From the NCBI GenBank assembly GCA_014058105.1, contig JACGCM010002840.1, positions 62,001 to 126,000 of the forward strand: 64,000 nt of DNA, given 5' to 3'. The position numbers and the translations under genes are program-made. Origin of the DNA: Kingdonia uniflora. Lineage: Eukaryota; Streptophyta; Magnoliopsida; Ranunculales; Circaeasteraceae. The notes beneath the pieces were generated by a model, which did no database searches, had not been told where the DNA came from, and worked only from the letters and a program-made list of their open reading frames with translations. How positions within the stretch are numbered: position 1 is the first letter of the stretch; each line of letters begins with the position of its first letter. Shown in pieces: positions 22,341 to 34,997 of this stretch.

Positions 22341-25300
22341 CACTTCTCATTGATACGGGAAGCACAACAGATGTATTGTTCAGAAGAACAATTGAAGTCC
22401 AAGGCCTCACAGATTTGGTCAAAGCATCGACAACAACAATCGCGGGCTTCAATGGTTCGAAGGAATCAACCATAAAAGATATCACACTACGAGTTTAGGC
22501 AGGTTCTAAAACTATATTCGTAAAATTCCTCGTCATTGACGCAAAGTCTAAATATTTAGGGATTTTAGGATGAAGTTGGATACATTCAATCAAAGCAGTG
22601 CCATCTACTTATCATCAAGCACTGCGTTTTCCAATATATCACAGAATTCATGAAATCAAGGGCTGCCAAGCAGTTGCACGAATGTCAGAAAATACCACAA
22701 CCAACCCTCATACAACCAAACTTCTCAAAGCATAACAACTACAGCAAAAAGAATTAACAACATTTGAACAACATGATACTGAGATAGTCGAATCTGTTAA
22801 ACTCAATGATCTAGGGCCCACAAGCTTCATCGGCTCTAAATTATCAACCGACAAAAAAGAGGCCATGATACAGCTACTTAAAAAGGACATCGACATTTTT
22901 GCCACGACTTTCCAAGAAATTCCTGGCATCGATCCTTCAATCGCTTGTCACCGACTCAACCTCCTTTTAAACAGGAAAGCTATCATTCAAAAATGGCAGA
23001 ATCTAGCCCCCCGACTCCACGATACAATAAATGAAGAAATTGATAAACTCTTTCGGGTAAGATTTATTCGGGAAGCTAAATATCCGAAGTGGATTTTGAA
23101 TATCGTTGCGGTACCAAAGAAAAATGGCAAAATCAGGGTTTGTGTTGACTTCACAGAACCCAACAGGTTCACATCTAAGGATAGTTTTTTGCTACCACTA
23201 ATTCCGTAACTTCTCGACACAGTCCCAGGACACGAACTTCTTTCAATGATGGATGCAGCCTCTGGATATATCCAGGTTCCACTAGCTGAAGAAGATCAAG
23301 AAAAAACAACTTTCGCCATCGACAGAGGTCTCTACTATTACACGGTAATGCCTTTCAATTTAAAAATGTAAGCCCTGCTTACCAAAGACTTTTGAATAAA
23401 ATGTTCAAAGATCATCTCGGCACAATTATGGAAGTCTACATCGATGATATGATTTGTAAAAGCTTGAAACGAGAAGATAACTCCAACAACTTCCAAACCA
23501 TTTTTGATATCCTTCGCAAGTACCTAATGAACTCAACCCAGAAAAATGTTAATTCACAGTCACATTTGGTAAATTCTTGGGAAATCTGGCTAGCAAAAGA
23601 GGGATTGAAATTGATCCCGCATAAATAAAAGCACTCATGGCAATGCCATCACCTTGAACAAAAAAAGATGTTTAAAAATTCACAGGCAAAATTGTTGCTC
23701 TTTACAGATTCATCCCAAACTTATCTGATTGATGCAAACTCTTTTCCCTCCATCTTCGTGGTAACCCCACTCCTCTTTCGAATAAATAGCAAAAGGAAGT
23801 CATTTGGACTCCTGACTGTGAGATGGCTTTCAAAGATCTTTAAATATACTTGGGGCGTCCTCCTATAAAGAGTACTTCAATTGATGGCAAATCTTTTGCA
23901 ATGTACTTATCCATAACTTAAGATTCTATCAGTTCTTCCCTTATTCGAGAAGATGACGAAGTGGAAAAACCAATTAATTTCATCAGCAAAATACTTATGC
24001 CTGCAAAAAAGAGGTATACAACAACATAAAAATAGCTACTCGCCTAGTTTACAGTTCTCAAAAACTTTATCCCTACTTTCAAGCTCATCCTATCAAAGTC
24101 ATCACCAAATACCCCCTCAAACTAGTACTCTCCAAAAATGAAAAATCTCGAAGAATCCAGCAATGGTCTATCTTCCTTGGTGAATACAACATTTCCTTCA
24201 AACCCTAAATATCAGTCAAGGAACAAGCAGTGGCCGACTTTTTGGCAGATTTCCCGTCGAAGACTCCGATTATAAAGAACTCGAAGAAATCTTTACAAAT
24301 GACTCAATAACAGAAACAGACGCATGTTCCAAAAGCTCTGGTTGACGACTTTTTACAGACGAATTTGCAGGACCACATGGATCAAGGATTGGAATCGTCC
24401 TCGTCACACCATCTAATTATCGAATTGAAAAAGCTTTCAAACTAAACATCTATGCCACCAACAATGAGATCGAATATAAAGGAATCTTACCCAGTTACGA
24501 TCTCGCACTTAATCTCGGAGCAGAAGATCAAGTAGTCTACGTCAACTCATTGCTCATGGAAAATCATTATAATAAAACTTTCAAAACAACAGGAAAAATG
24601 GTAAATTATGCAGCTCTATTCGAAGAAAAGATGCAGAGATTCAAACATGCAATAATTTCTTACTTACCCCAACAGGAAAATCGACATGCCGATGTTTCAA
24701 CTTACATCGCTACAATACTGGGAAATAGTGAAAAATTAGAAATCGAAATCGTCGAGCATTTCAGCCTCGATATACTATCAACACTCCAGATCACCATTGC
24801 TGAAGACGATGATCCTGAAGACTGGAGAAGAGCATTCTATGCATACCTCAACTTCAACATCCTCCCTAGTAACAAAGATGAAGCTCAATCACATCTAGCT
24901 AAGTTCCCCAGATTCACTGTCCAAGGTCATATCTTACATCGAATCACAGGAGGGGGACCACTTATCGAATTCATTTCTCAGAAACAAGCTCAAATCAAAA
25001 TTTGAGAACTTCACGAAGGTATTTATGGAGAACATGTTTCATGAATATAGTTAGCCCAACACGGTTTTACACAAGGGTTGTATTGCCCCAAGATGAGACA
25101 GGACTGCCAAGACATCAAAGGCCCAGCCTTAGACTTGCATATCATCAATGTTCTCTAGCCATTCAAACGATGGGGAATCGGCATTATTGGACCTTTCTAT
25201 CTAGCATCGGGAAGTTGAAGGTTCGTCCTGGTTGCCACTGATTACTTTACAAAATGGGTTAAAGCAATTCCTCTATACCATACTGATGAAAATGAAGTTA

Positions 25301-25975
25301 TCAAGTTCCTTTGGGAGCACATCATCACCAGGTTTGGTTGTCAGCATATGATACACCCCGATAATGGAAAACAGTTCATCAGTGCCAAAGTACTTGCTTT
25401 CCTCCATAAATACAAAATCCAGCTCACAACATTTACACCATATTATCCTCAAGGCATTGTACAAGCTGAAGCCATAAACAAAAGCATCAAATTAGGATTA
25501 CGCAAGCGTCTCAACGACAAAAAAGGACGATGGGTGGATGAATTGCTCAGTGTTCTCTAGGCCTGCAGCACTATACCTTGAGTCTCAACAGGTTGTACTT
25601 TATTCATGATGGCTTTTGGTACTGAAGCAATCATACCTTTGGATCTCAATCTACCCAGTACTCGACAAAAAATTCTAGACGAAGATAATGAACTTGGTCT
25701 CCTTTCCAACCTCAATTGGATAGAGAAAACAAGAGACAAGGCAATTATGAATTTAGGACGATACCATGATACATTGAAAAAAGCATATAACAAGAAAGTT
25801 CAAAAATGGAAATTTGGTATTGGAGACCTTGTCTTACGACGGATCAAAGATAGTACGTGACCTAAATATTTTAGAAAATTGTCAAAAAGCAGGGAAGAGC
25901 CATACATTGTTAGTAACAAAAGGGAAAGTAGGACTTATTGGCTGATGACAGAAGACAAAATACAGCTTAAATAGC
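22341..25975 (+). pseudogene. Decayed pol of B (PR, RT, two RNases H, integrase)
   Basis: Protease active site LIDTGSTTD lies at 22346-22372. RT from 22865 includes NIVAVPKKNGKIRVCVDF and VYIDDM near 23432. The first RNase H (about 23800-24230) is badly broken. The second RNase H begins near 24345 with LFTDEFAG and continues as NNEIEYKG...LPQQENRHADVSTYIA (24550-25005). The integrase core has VATDYFTKWVKA, PDNGKQF and QAEAINKSIK, so the three catalytic acids appear intact although the frame is not. The trace ends near 25975. Tat elements have the same domain order. Confidence 0.88.
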
Positions 25976-26062
25976 CATGAAACACAGCTCAACTGAAACT
26001 ATTTTACAGATGTGACACTCTAACTGTTTTGATTGATTTAAATAAACATCTTTAATTATCAA

Positions 26063-26480
26063 TTTGATCCTTACTATTTAATTTGATCTCGATCTATACT
26101 TTTCAAGTATACATCAGACAAAAAATATCTTTACTATTTGATTTGATCTCGATCTATACTTGTCAAGTATATATCAGACAAAAAATATCCTAACTTTTTG
26201 ATTTGATCTTGATCTATACTTGTCAAGTAGTATATATCAGACAAACAATATCTGTTCTATTTGATTTGATCTCGATCTATACTTGTGAAGTATACATCAG
26301 ATAAACAATATCCATACTTTTTGATTTGATCTCAATCTATACTTGTCAGGTTTACATTAGACAAACAACATCTTTACTATTTGATTTGATCTTGATCCAT
26401 ACTTGATAAGTATGCATCAGATAAACAAATTCCTTACCATCGTGATTTTCTTTTGGTCAATACTTAACAAGTATACCTAA
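26063..26480 (+). repeat. Tandem repeat, about 62-bp unit, 6-7 copies (B)
   Basis: Each unit contains TTGATTTGATCTCGATCTAT followed by ATACTTGTCAAGTATACATC and AGACAAACAATATC. Unit starts are 60-64 bases apart. ATACTTG-T-CAAGTAT is a 7+7 inverted repeat present in most copies. The block sits just after pol, where family A has its 195-bp repeat and C its about 160-bp repeat. Confidence 0.9.
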
Positions 26481-26892
26481 AGACTATCATTCCAATTTTA
26501 CGCGAACAATATCAAATTACAGGATATTCTACTTCGTGCTCTTTACTTATCGAACAACCTCTTAGAGAGCTCTTGTTCTTCTCAATTCAAAATCCAGATA
26601 CCCATCTAAGGATATACTTCTAGTACTCATTTTCATTACTTTCCATTACATGGCCATCATTCATACATCACGCAAACTAGCGTTCCTCACTTGTCTGCTC
26701 AATCTGTAATCACATTCGATCAAAATTATTTTATCAAATTTGCTACTTAAACTATTTAGAAAACAAGTGCACATAATTATTTTGCAAATAAAAAAGTTTT
26801 TCAGCAACACAAAAATGTTTCACCACAATACTACGAGTTAAATTTGTTTGGTCCCACTGACCATTTTTACATCCTTTCTTATCAAACACAGT

Positions 26893-28500
26893 CTACGCAA
26901 GGTTTAACATTTTAGAGGGAGATTTTTCTTCATTCAAATTTAGAGTACTATCAGGAACCTGAACATCTGCTACCTCACCAGGACAAGTACCATCGGCTTC
27001 CACCATCACATCATCTTTGATAATATCGATTGCCCTACGTACATCTGGAGTCTGGGATACATCGTCATCCAAACTATCATAAAAAATAGCACCACCTTCT
27101 TTGCAAGTCCCTTGTAGAATTTTTTTCCTCTCATCCAACTCGTCATATTATTCTTAAAAATGTGTCCTTACTTCCATACATTTTACTAGTTTCTCCTCAT
27201 TCATCTTTGCCCTCACCTCATCGAGCAGTTTGCCCTACTCTTGCTCCATTGCTTTACACACATCGGCAACTTGATCCCTTACATCTTTTTCATAGGTTGT
27301 CTTCTACAACGCTAAAGCTTCCTTTTTATCTTTTTCTGCCACTTTCTTCGCTTCACCCAGCGCAACTTCCCTCTCCCCTCTTGGCATTAAGCCTATATCT
27401 ATTCAATGTTGCATTCTATTAAGCCTTGTCCACAATCAAATCCTTCTCTATATTTTTGTAGGCAATAATCAGGTTTACCAGCTCTTCGCTGCCCACAATG
27501 CGACCCATAGCTTCTGTTGCCAACTTCTTAATCTACATCAAAGTCATATAATGAATATTTGAGTAACCTACAAATTTTATCATTCGTAGAAAAGAATTAA
27601 AATTTCTCACCTTTGTCAAATTCCTATGACCCTCGATGAAAAATGTATTCAAACTATCAATCTCTAACTGGCAATCTTCCAGTTCTGTCTTTAGCTCCTC
27701 CATCCCACACGTATAAGCATCCATAGTCTTCTGAACTTTCGTCTCAGATTCTTTGGCATATTTTCTCTTCGACATCTTGCCAATGGTCTTCTTCGGGACC
27801 ACACTCCCAGAACCCCAGGGGGGTGCATATCCATAACAACTGTTGATCTAATAGTACCAACCACCTCCTCTATTGTCGATTATTGAGTTAGCCTCTTATG
27901 AGGAAGCAATGGAAGAATATCAGAACTCGCCGCCCTTTTCTCTTTATTCCATCCCAGAGACTCTCCTAGCATAGCATCAATCTCTGTATCAGTGTTGTAC
28001 CAGCCAAGGAGCGATTTTCAAGTAGTAAGCTAGCATATGTAGCTCTATTATTCCTCGCCGACATTTTTCCGTCGATAATAGGCACTTCTAAACCTTTTAC
28101 CCTCGACCTCTTTAAACTAGCCTCATGGAATAGCGTGTTCACAAGATCTTGATCGATATCGATCCTACCAAAGAAATCTTTTTTCACCTTATACAACTCT
28201 TCCTTTACTTCTGACTTCTGGTCGACCTCTTTTAATGTTGTAAACAACATAAACAAGTTAGAAGCACTTACATCTCATTCACACAATTCAAACATCGAGA
28301 CATAAAATTACCTAACCACGCACCTAAGTGAAAAGTTTTTATCTTTAAAGGTTCCCCAGGCTATTTTTTGTCGAACTCATAATTTCCAAAAACAAGTAAG
28401 CACTTATTGGTGTATCGCCCCCCAGTTGACACCATATCATAAAACAATGGTCTTTTAAGGAACCTTGCCAAGTATTGGTAACCTAGCTCTGCGGGTTCAT
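26893..28500 (-). pseudogene. Long antisense gene of B, 5' part missing
   Basis: Reading on the minus strand, about 28480-28340 carries [17 protein letters not shown]...FGNYEFDKK, which matches the conserved block in C-minus (FFASLTRPRFFDL...VKGDY). A piece at 28256-27966 (EVDQKSEVKEELYKV...LLENRSLAG) and a coiled-coil segment (27802-27611, KTMDAYTCGMEELKTELEDCQ) follow. After an intron, IKKLATEAMGRIVGSEELVN continues. The end near 26893 is acidic. The upstream half present in C is missing here, so the gene is truncated as well as frameshifted. Confidence 0.7.
27533..27610 (-). other. Putative GT-AG intron in the antisense gene of B
   Basis: Minus strand donor AAAG|GTGAGA (27610) and acceptor TTGATGTAG (27533), 78 nt, AT-rich, containing stops. 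Flanking exons both read as coiled-coil protein. The direction fits only transcription opposite to pol. Confidence 0.6.
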
Positions 28501-28835
28501 CTTTAGTGTGCATTCACATTCAACATTTCACCTTTGGTTATTTACAACTACAATTGATTAATCAAAATACACATAAATTGAATACCGAAGATATTAACTT
28601 TATTTTTAATTATGAATAAGTTACAATTCATATTCGACAACTTCCTTCTTCAATTTTATTAAGTATAATATTCGTGACTACATCCTTCGATTACATTAAA
28701 TCAAACTATATCTATTTTTACATTCGACTTACAAGACTGATTACTCTGTGGTTTCTTTTCACAAGAATCGAACTTTAAAGCCTCTTTCCAGTGCTAAGAA
28801 TCTCAATGAATCTCAAGCCACTGAACTTCTAAAGG

Positions 28836-29021
28836 CTACTCCCCCAGATGAATGTAGCAAAAATTTGCAAGAAATCTTCTACGTTCGGCAAAATCCCTGG
28901 ACGCCCATCTAGGCTTCAATTCTTCATCATCAACACAGACAGTTACAATTTCTACCCTAAACTGCCATACTCCATTACCTTCAACATCGCATGATGACAC
29001 AATTATTTCCAACAGATACAT
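28836..29021 (-). CDS. Small antisense ORF of B (unrecognised)
   Basis: 61 codons from ATG 29021 (MYLLEIIVSSCDVEGNG...) ending AERRRFLANFCYIHLGE. It lies where the small antisense ORFs lie in A1 and C-minus, next to the 3' LTR. Direct similarity to those is weak and I would not claim homology. Upstream there is a TATA box at 29211-29220. It could also be a remnant of a longer gene. Confidence 0.35.
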   Translation of the reverse strand: MYLLEIIVSSCDVEGNGVWQFRVEIVTVCVDDEELKPRWASRDFAERRRFLANFCYIHLGE

Positions 29022-29210
29022 ATTTTCTCTCTCCTGACCTCTCTCCTACCCCAACGCCGTGACACAATCATATAACGAATTATCACCGCTCAGTTTGCGC
29101 ATGATATTTCCCTCAAGATGTTAACCGCCATTCGCCTCAAACAATGTATTAGACCACACTCAGGGTGTCATATTTATAAAAACACCACCATTCCACCCAC
29201 AATAACCCCC

Positions 29211-29220
29211 TATTTATACC
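29211..29220 (-). promoter_or_regulatory. TATA box upstream of the small antisense ORF of B
   Basis: Minus strand GGTATAAATAGGGGG. A second TTTATAAATATG is at 29171-29182. Both lie between the 3' LTR and the ORF at 29021. Confidence 0.45.
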
Positions 29221-29387
29221 TAACGTAACTCCGCCAGATTCACTGTACTGCATTAATTGCACCCCGGGAATGACTTGACCAAATACAGTTCCTTTGACCT
29301 CGGAAATAATACAAACAACTCATCTTCTCAATCGACAACCTTTCTAGCTTCCAACTTCTTCTCGACACAACCGCAAGTGCTTCTGTT

Positions 29388-29400
29388 GAGAATGGGGCGA
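29388..29400 (+). other. Polypurine tract of B
   Basis: GAGAATGGGGCGA directly precedes the 3' LTR. Confidence 0.8.
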
Positions 29401-29401
29401 T

Positions 29402-29883
29402 TGTAGCTGCATATTCCCCAGATTCAACAAGAGAAAGCCAGTAAAGTATAGTTGAAGACAGCCACACATGATCGAAGGCCTTCAATTGAGAAGTTACTAT
29501 AAGTTCTCGACTTGCCAAAAGTATCCATTGAAGCCTGGTCAAGAAAGAACTTTAAGAAATTCGCAAAGTTTGCCCACTCCCCCGCAATAGGAGACTATTT
29601 CTTTCTTTTTGTAAAACTGCCAGTATGACTATAAATACTGGCAAAGAATAGATTCTACAGGACCACAATCTCTTACTATTATTACTTCTAAAGCCCAACA
29701 TCACTCCAAAATGTTTATAACTAGCATTTTACTATATTTTACATAAAAATCTTCCTCGAGGTCGTGGTTTTTCTAAGCCTTTACTGAGTTTTCCACGTAA
29801 AATCATGTTTATCTAGTTTTATTGCATTCTCTTTATGAATAACTATTGGCAAAGATTCTCCTTTTGGAAAACATGCCACTGTA
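29402..29883 (+). repeat. 3' LTR of B (482 bp)
   Basis: It begins TGTAGCTGCATATTCCCCAG and ends CACTGTA. TATAAATAC at 29630-29638 is the likely promoter box. It carries a short duplication, with ATAAATACTGGCAAAG absent from the 5' copy. Confidence 0.92.
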
Positions 29884-29888
29884 AAGGC
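29884..29888. repeat. Target site duplication of B, right (AAGGC)
   Basis: Identical to 19965-19969. Confidence 0.85.
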
Positions 29889-29985
29889 GACTCGCTTGGG
29901 CGTGAGGACCGAACATCTACTCTAAGCTTGTACTAGTTTAGTAACACAGGAGAGTACAAGAACTAAAGTCTTTGACCATCCTACC

Positions 29986-30574
29986 TGCAAGGACCTATCC
30001 CTCGATCTAACCCAATTTGAACTGCCTCTATATCAGACTTGCACATTTTATACGTGACATAAACAGTCCTACACTACGAACTAATGAAAACGTGGATCGA
30101 GCACAACAGAAAAACATGAAGAAGTCAAGGACACCAGTCTCTTGCAAACTCAACAGTTATTCAGTCAACCGCCACTTACCATGTACAGTATTGGGAGAAC
30201 GTGCTTCAGCACGATAATAAAATGTGGGCAAGGCCTATATAAAGAAAAATTTCTAGAGAGACAAGGACCAAAAAAATATACGAGAAATCTTCAAGAAAAC
30301 CATATCTCCTAGATTCTCAAAGACCAAATTTTATATTTACAAGATCAAGTATTTTTAGCTCGAGAGATCACTTATAATAAGATATCAGCCTCAAGCAATA
30401 AAAGTCACTGTTACTAAAACCCTCAACCTGAGGTCATAGTTTTTTACCTTTTCAGAGGTTTTCCATGCAAAATTACCTGTGTCATTTCTAACTTTACATT
30501 AGTTTTTGTCGCAAGAACATTAGTGCAAGAGCTAATTTTGAGCCATCTCGAGCTTATGGAATTAAGCCATTTTA
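29986..30574 (+). repeat. 5' LTR of C-plus (about 589 bp)
   Basis: It aligns with the reverse complement of 34117-34736, for example GGCCTATATAAAGAA, CTAGATTCTCAAA, GATATCA.CCTCAAGCAATAAA and AGAGCTAATT. The start is inferred from the alignment (TGCAAGGACCTATCCC) and may be off by a few bases. TATATAAAG is at 30236-30244. Confidence 0.85.
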
Positions 30575-30575
30575 T

Positions 30576-30592
30576 TTGGCACCGTCTGTGGG
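30576..30592 (+). other. Primer binding site of C-plus
   Basis: TTGGCACCGTCTGTGGG follows the LTR and matches the A2 site except for one C to A change. Confidence 0.8.
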
Positions 30593-30599
30593 AAAGATG

Positions 30600-32450
30600 A
30601 CATTTCCATGATATCCTAAGGCATTCATTCACTCTAGTATCAATTTCAATCATAGTCACTTCCAGATGACTAGCTGTTGGAATCTGACTCGATCTTTTGG
30701 TTGAGCTGGAGCAGCTTACAGAACTGCTGGCAAATCTACATGCCGAAACAGAAAAAAATAATGAGCTCGAACGTTACTTAACTATTGATCGAGAGCTCCG
30801 TGAGAAGGAGCTCGAAGGTTAGCGACATGCTCGTTTGACAGCATTCAAATGACATGAAGACCATGCAGACTGTATTGCAAGTTCAACAAGATACTTAATA
30901 GGCTTCTCAAACCAAAGATCGCGATCAAGTTCCAGAGAGCACTCATGTCTCTTTACGTGATAGATTGGGACCTCAAGGAGCCATCAGCAAAGCTATTTCT
31001 ACAAATATTCAGCATAGACATAAACCTTCCATTAATTTGGGTGGTGAAGTTCAGTCGGAAATTAGTAGAGGTCACCGATTTTTCAAACGTCAGGAGGAAG
31101 AATAATGACTTCAACCTTAAATTCCAGTACGTAAATGTTTGAGTAAGGGCACCGGTCCTCATAATCCTCAACCTCCTCGTTAAGCCACTCAATCGACACA
31201 TCAATATGTCACACAAGAGCATATGGATTAGCGCATTAAGGAGTTTATTGAAGCGCAATTTCTGGGTACTACAGAAGACCTTACCAAGTTGCAAGGAAGT
31301 CCAATTACCAAAGAACTATTCCATATGGAAATACCAAAAGGTTTCCATACTCTAAAAATTTGTAAATACAAGGGCATCGATCCAAAAGAGCACATTCAAC
31401 AATACTGTGATTCATTGGGGTTGTATTCTAATCTCAACCACATCTTCTACCGTTTGTTCGTAACAAGTCTACAGGAAGAACTACTCTAGTGATTCCACTC
31501 TTTACCTGAAGATTCCATACTTACATTCTATCAACTGCAGAAACTATTCATCAAGATGTATGCTTACAACAGAGACAAAGAGGTGTATTTATATTCTCTT
31601 ATTAATCATAAATAGTTACATGGATTGAAGCTCGAAGCTTTTACAAAAAAGTTTTCAGAGCTCGCGCGTAATGTAGACAACCTCGATTAGAAGACAGTTG
31701 TTACTGCTTTCACCAACGCGTTCCAACACGATTGTAAAGCCAAAGAACACCTCTTCCCCAACAAACTTGTGACCTTGGAGGATATGATCACCAAGGCAAT
31801 GGATATGCCGACCTGAAAAGGATGATGTCCAAAAGGCATAAATTTACTAAATTCGTCCTAACCACGAAAGGTCCAACTATTGATCAAAACAATGACCCGA
31901 AGAAGGGTCAGGGTGACCAAAAGCATTCGAAGGGCAGTACCGGCAATCCTCGGAAAGGCGGAGCATTACCTAAACCGGTCCTCCTGAAGTTGAATGTTTG
32001 AATATTTGTAATTTTTCTAATCCTCTCCGAGGATAAGCTATACCGTCCCTCTCAACTATTAAAACCAATTGAGAGAAGCCAGTACTGCATGCATCACAAG
32101 GTAAACCATCATTCAACTAACGACTGTTATGCTTTACAGAGGTTACCAGAATTCATTTTCAAGGAGGGATGGATGTACAAAAATATTATCGACCTGGAAT
32201 CATACAAGGATGGCAACTATAATAAACAACTCGAAGTAGTCCAGGTCGAAGAAATAGCTGAAGAGATACATCTCTACACTTTATACCACAACAACATGAT
32301 CAACATTTGTTAGATCAACACCTCTTGCCGATTCAAGCATAGAAGACTGTCAGAATGCTTCGATCTCACACCTCAAGATAATGAAGCCAGCTTCTACCTG
32401 AGTCGAGCAATCGCCGAGTCAAGATCTCATTCGAAGATTATGATATTAGT
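30600..32450 (+). pseudogene. Decayed gag of C-plus
   Basis: The N-terminal part has charged helical text (LHAETEKNNELERYLTI...). A capsid motif at 31289-31490 reads KGFHTLKICKYKGIDPKEHIQQYCDSLG. At 32080-32150 a nucleocapsid motif YCMHHKVNHHSTNDCYALQ keeps its Cys/His residues, followed by an acidic linker (DLESYKDGNYNKQLEVVQVEE). The same phrases occur in C-minus. Stops and shifts make it non-functional. Confidence 0.8.
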
Positions 32451-32479
32451 TATGTAAAATTTCTACATCATGATGTATT

Positions 32480-34116
32480 AGTCATAATGCTTATGATGAA
32501 GAAGTTTTTCATACAGACAATGATGATCGATACTGGAAGCGGTATTGAGATTCTCTTTCAGAGCACCATCGAACAAATGGGGTTGGCTGATTAAGTTATT
32601 CCAAGCGATACCGATAATAGTAGATTCAATGATTCTAAAGAAGAGCGAGTAGGCAAGATCATCTCACCTATTACCGTAGGCCCAACAACCATCGACGTTG
32701 TCTTCTACATTATCAATGCCAAATCTCATTATCTTGGGATTATGGACCATTACTGGATTCATAACATGGAAACAATTACTTTCACCTATCATCAAGCACT
32801 TTACTTCAAGCACAATGATGGTATCTATGAAATCAAAGGAAGTCAAAAGCTTTTCGAGCTTATAAAAATATTGTCTCTGCCATTCTAGATACCTTAGACA
32901 GATAGGCTGCATAGCAATTATAGAAAGTTGATCACCTTGATCATCAGCCTTCAACAAAAGAGCCTACAGAATACGTCAATATTGATGGACCTGGCAGAGG
33001 TAATTTTATCGGTACCAAGCTGGTCCAGTATGATAAGGATGCTTTTATTCAATTCTTACGACTGAATCAAGATGTCTTTACGCGGACTTTCGAAGAAATG
33101 CCTGGGGTCGATCTGACCAAGGCATGTAACAAGTTGGCCATCAACATCAATGCCACAGTGGTCAAATAGAAATAGGGACGACTGTCACCTCATCTTCGAG
33201 ATGAAGTTAACATAGATATTGATAAATTGATCAAAGTGGGATTCATTCGAAAAGCCAAGTATCCAGATTGGATATCCAACATCGTCACTGTATCGAATAA
33301 GAATGGAAAATTCAAAATTTGTGCAGATTTTACAGATCTAAACAAACACACTCTGAAGTTTAGTTTCCCTATTTCCAACATTCATCAAATTCTTAATTCC
33401 GTAGCAAGTCACAAACTCTTATCAATGATGGACGCTGCTTCTGGATACAAACAGATTCCACTCATGGAAGAAGATCAAGAAAAGGCCACTTTCATCACTG
33501 AAAGAGGACTTTATTACTATAAAGTCATGCCCTTCGGACACAAAAATATAGACGCAACTTATCAGCGGTTGATAACTACTATGTTCAATGCACATCTCAG
33601 GAAAACCGCAGAAGTCTACATTAATGATCTCTTGTGCAAGAACATACAGTCAATCATCCACATCTCAGATCTCAACACAATATTCAACATTCTTTGATCT
33701 TACAGGATGTGATCCAATTCTGATAAGTGTCAATTTGTAGTACATTCAAAACGATTCCTCGGCCATCTTATCAGCAAGAAAGGGATTGACGCCAATCCAT
33801 ATCAAATTTGAGCTCTCTTTAATATGCCATCATCAATGACGACAAAATACGTACAAATGCTTGCCACCAAGATTACCGCAATCAACCAATTCATTTCAAA
33901 ATCATCAGATCATTGTCGTTGGCTTTTCCTACTACTCTGTGGTTTTACCAAATGAGGAAAAGTTTAGCCCAATACAGAGATCCAATCGACATTAGAATAC
34001 GAGGCAACTTTTCAGGATCTCAAAGCCTATTTAGGGAAGTCTCCCATAATGAGTACCAAAGTAGATAATGAGGAACTGATCATCTACCTAGCAGTTACAA
34101 ACACTTCTATCGACTC
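32480..34116 (+). pseudogene. Decayed pol of C-plus (protease, RT, RNase H start)
   Basis: Protease MIDTGSGIEILF is at about 32526. The linker IDGPGRGNFIGTKL leads to RT at 33080. A long open stretch (33227-33697) covers GFIRKAKYPDWISNIVTV through the active site, where VYINDL replaces VYIDDL: the first catalytic Asp is Asn (codon 33623-33625). RNase H begins after 33950 and is cut at 34116 by the next LTR. Confidence 0.88.
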
Positions 34117-34736
34117 TGTAATGGCCTAATTTTGTAAGCTCGAAGTGGCATGGAATTAGCTCTGACACCAATGTACCTGTGACAAAAATCTAAATAAAAA
34201 CAAGAAATAACGCAGGTGTTTAGCATGGAAAACCTATGAATAGGTAAAAAAACTAGGACCTCAGGATGGAGATTTTAGCAATAGTGACATTTATTGCTTG
34301 AGGTTGATATCTTATTACAAGTGATCTCTTGACTTAGGAATGTTTGATCCTGTGAATAAGAACTTGGAAGTTTTGAGAATCTAGGAAATATTGTTTTCTT
34401 TGTGATTTCTCGCATAATTTTCTGGTCCTTGTCTCTTCTGGAACTTCTTCTTTATATAGGCCTTCTCTGTAGTTCTTCATCGTGCTAAAGTACGCTCTCT
34501 GAATAATATGGTTAGTGGCAGTTGACTAAGTAACTGTTAAGTTTATGAGAGACAGGTGGCTTTGACTTGTTTAGGTTTTCTGCTTAAGCTCAACCCACGT
34601 CTTTCATTAGTTTTTGGAGTAAGTGGCAATGTTGACTGGATGAGTCACGTGGAGAATGTGTGGATCTGACATGGATGTAGTTCAAACTGGAGATAGGTCG
34701 ATTTGGATAAGATTTAGGGGTAGGCCCCTATAATCA
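34117..34736 (-). repeat. 3' LTR of C-minus (620 bp)
   Basis: On the minus strand it begins TGATTATAGGGGCCTACCCC after the purine tract and ends GGCCATTACA. A CACGTG box is at 34646-34651, and CCTATATAAAG (minus strand) at 34450-34460 is the likely promoter box. Confidence 0.88.
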
Positions 34737-34749
34737 CCCCCTCACAATC
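34737..34749 (-). other. Polypurine tract of C-minus
   Basis: Minus strand GATTGTGAGGGGG directly before the LTR start. Confidence 0.7.
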
Positions 34750-34997
34750 GAAGTCATGAGTGGCTTTGGTTGTGAATTTTTTTTTGGTATATTGGTATTC
34801 GAGTTAGGAATTTAAATAATGAAGGAAGTAATTATGGTGTTTGACTGCATGGAAATAGTACGTGTTATGGGGGGATGTATGTGTATTGAATGTTTGATAG
34901 GACTATTGATATACGCGGCAGTTAGGGTTAGAAGAGTTTTGTTTGGATTGAATCATGACGCTTCAGAAAATGTTCCTGCATAATAAATGTTGGGTCA

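Larger units (their letters stand above)
19970..29883 (+). mobile_element. Complete but decayed Tat-lineage gypsy element B (9.9 kb)
   Basis: Two related LTRs (468 and 482 bp), a 5-bp target duplication, a primer site, gag, pol, a tandem-repeat block, a long reverse-strand gene, a small reverse-strand ORF and a purine tract are all present. The LTRs differ at many positions and several indels, so the insertion is not recent. The second RNase H and reverse-strand gene place it in the Tat lineage with A and C, but its LTRs and repeats are its own. Confidence 0.92.
29986..34116 (+). mobile_element. Tat-lineage gypsy element C-plus, broken by C-minus
   Basis: A 5' LTR, primer site, gag, protease, RT and the start of RNase H are present. 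The coding trace (VTNTSIDS) stops at 34116, exactly where the inverted LTR of C-minus starts. The missing 3' part is expected on the far side of C-minus, outside the window. Confidence 0.85.

Noticed and set aside
28836..29021. Homologue of the s1/s2 small antisense ORFs in B
   Set aside because: Position and TATA box fit, but the protein shares too little with s1 or s2 to claim homology; kept as an unrecognised ORF.
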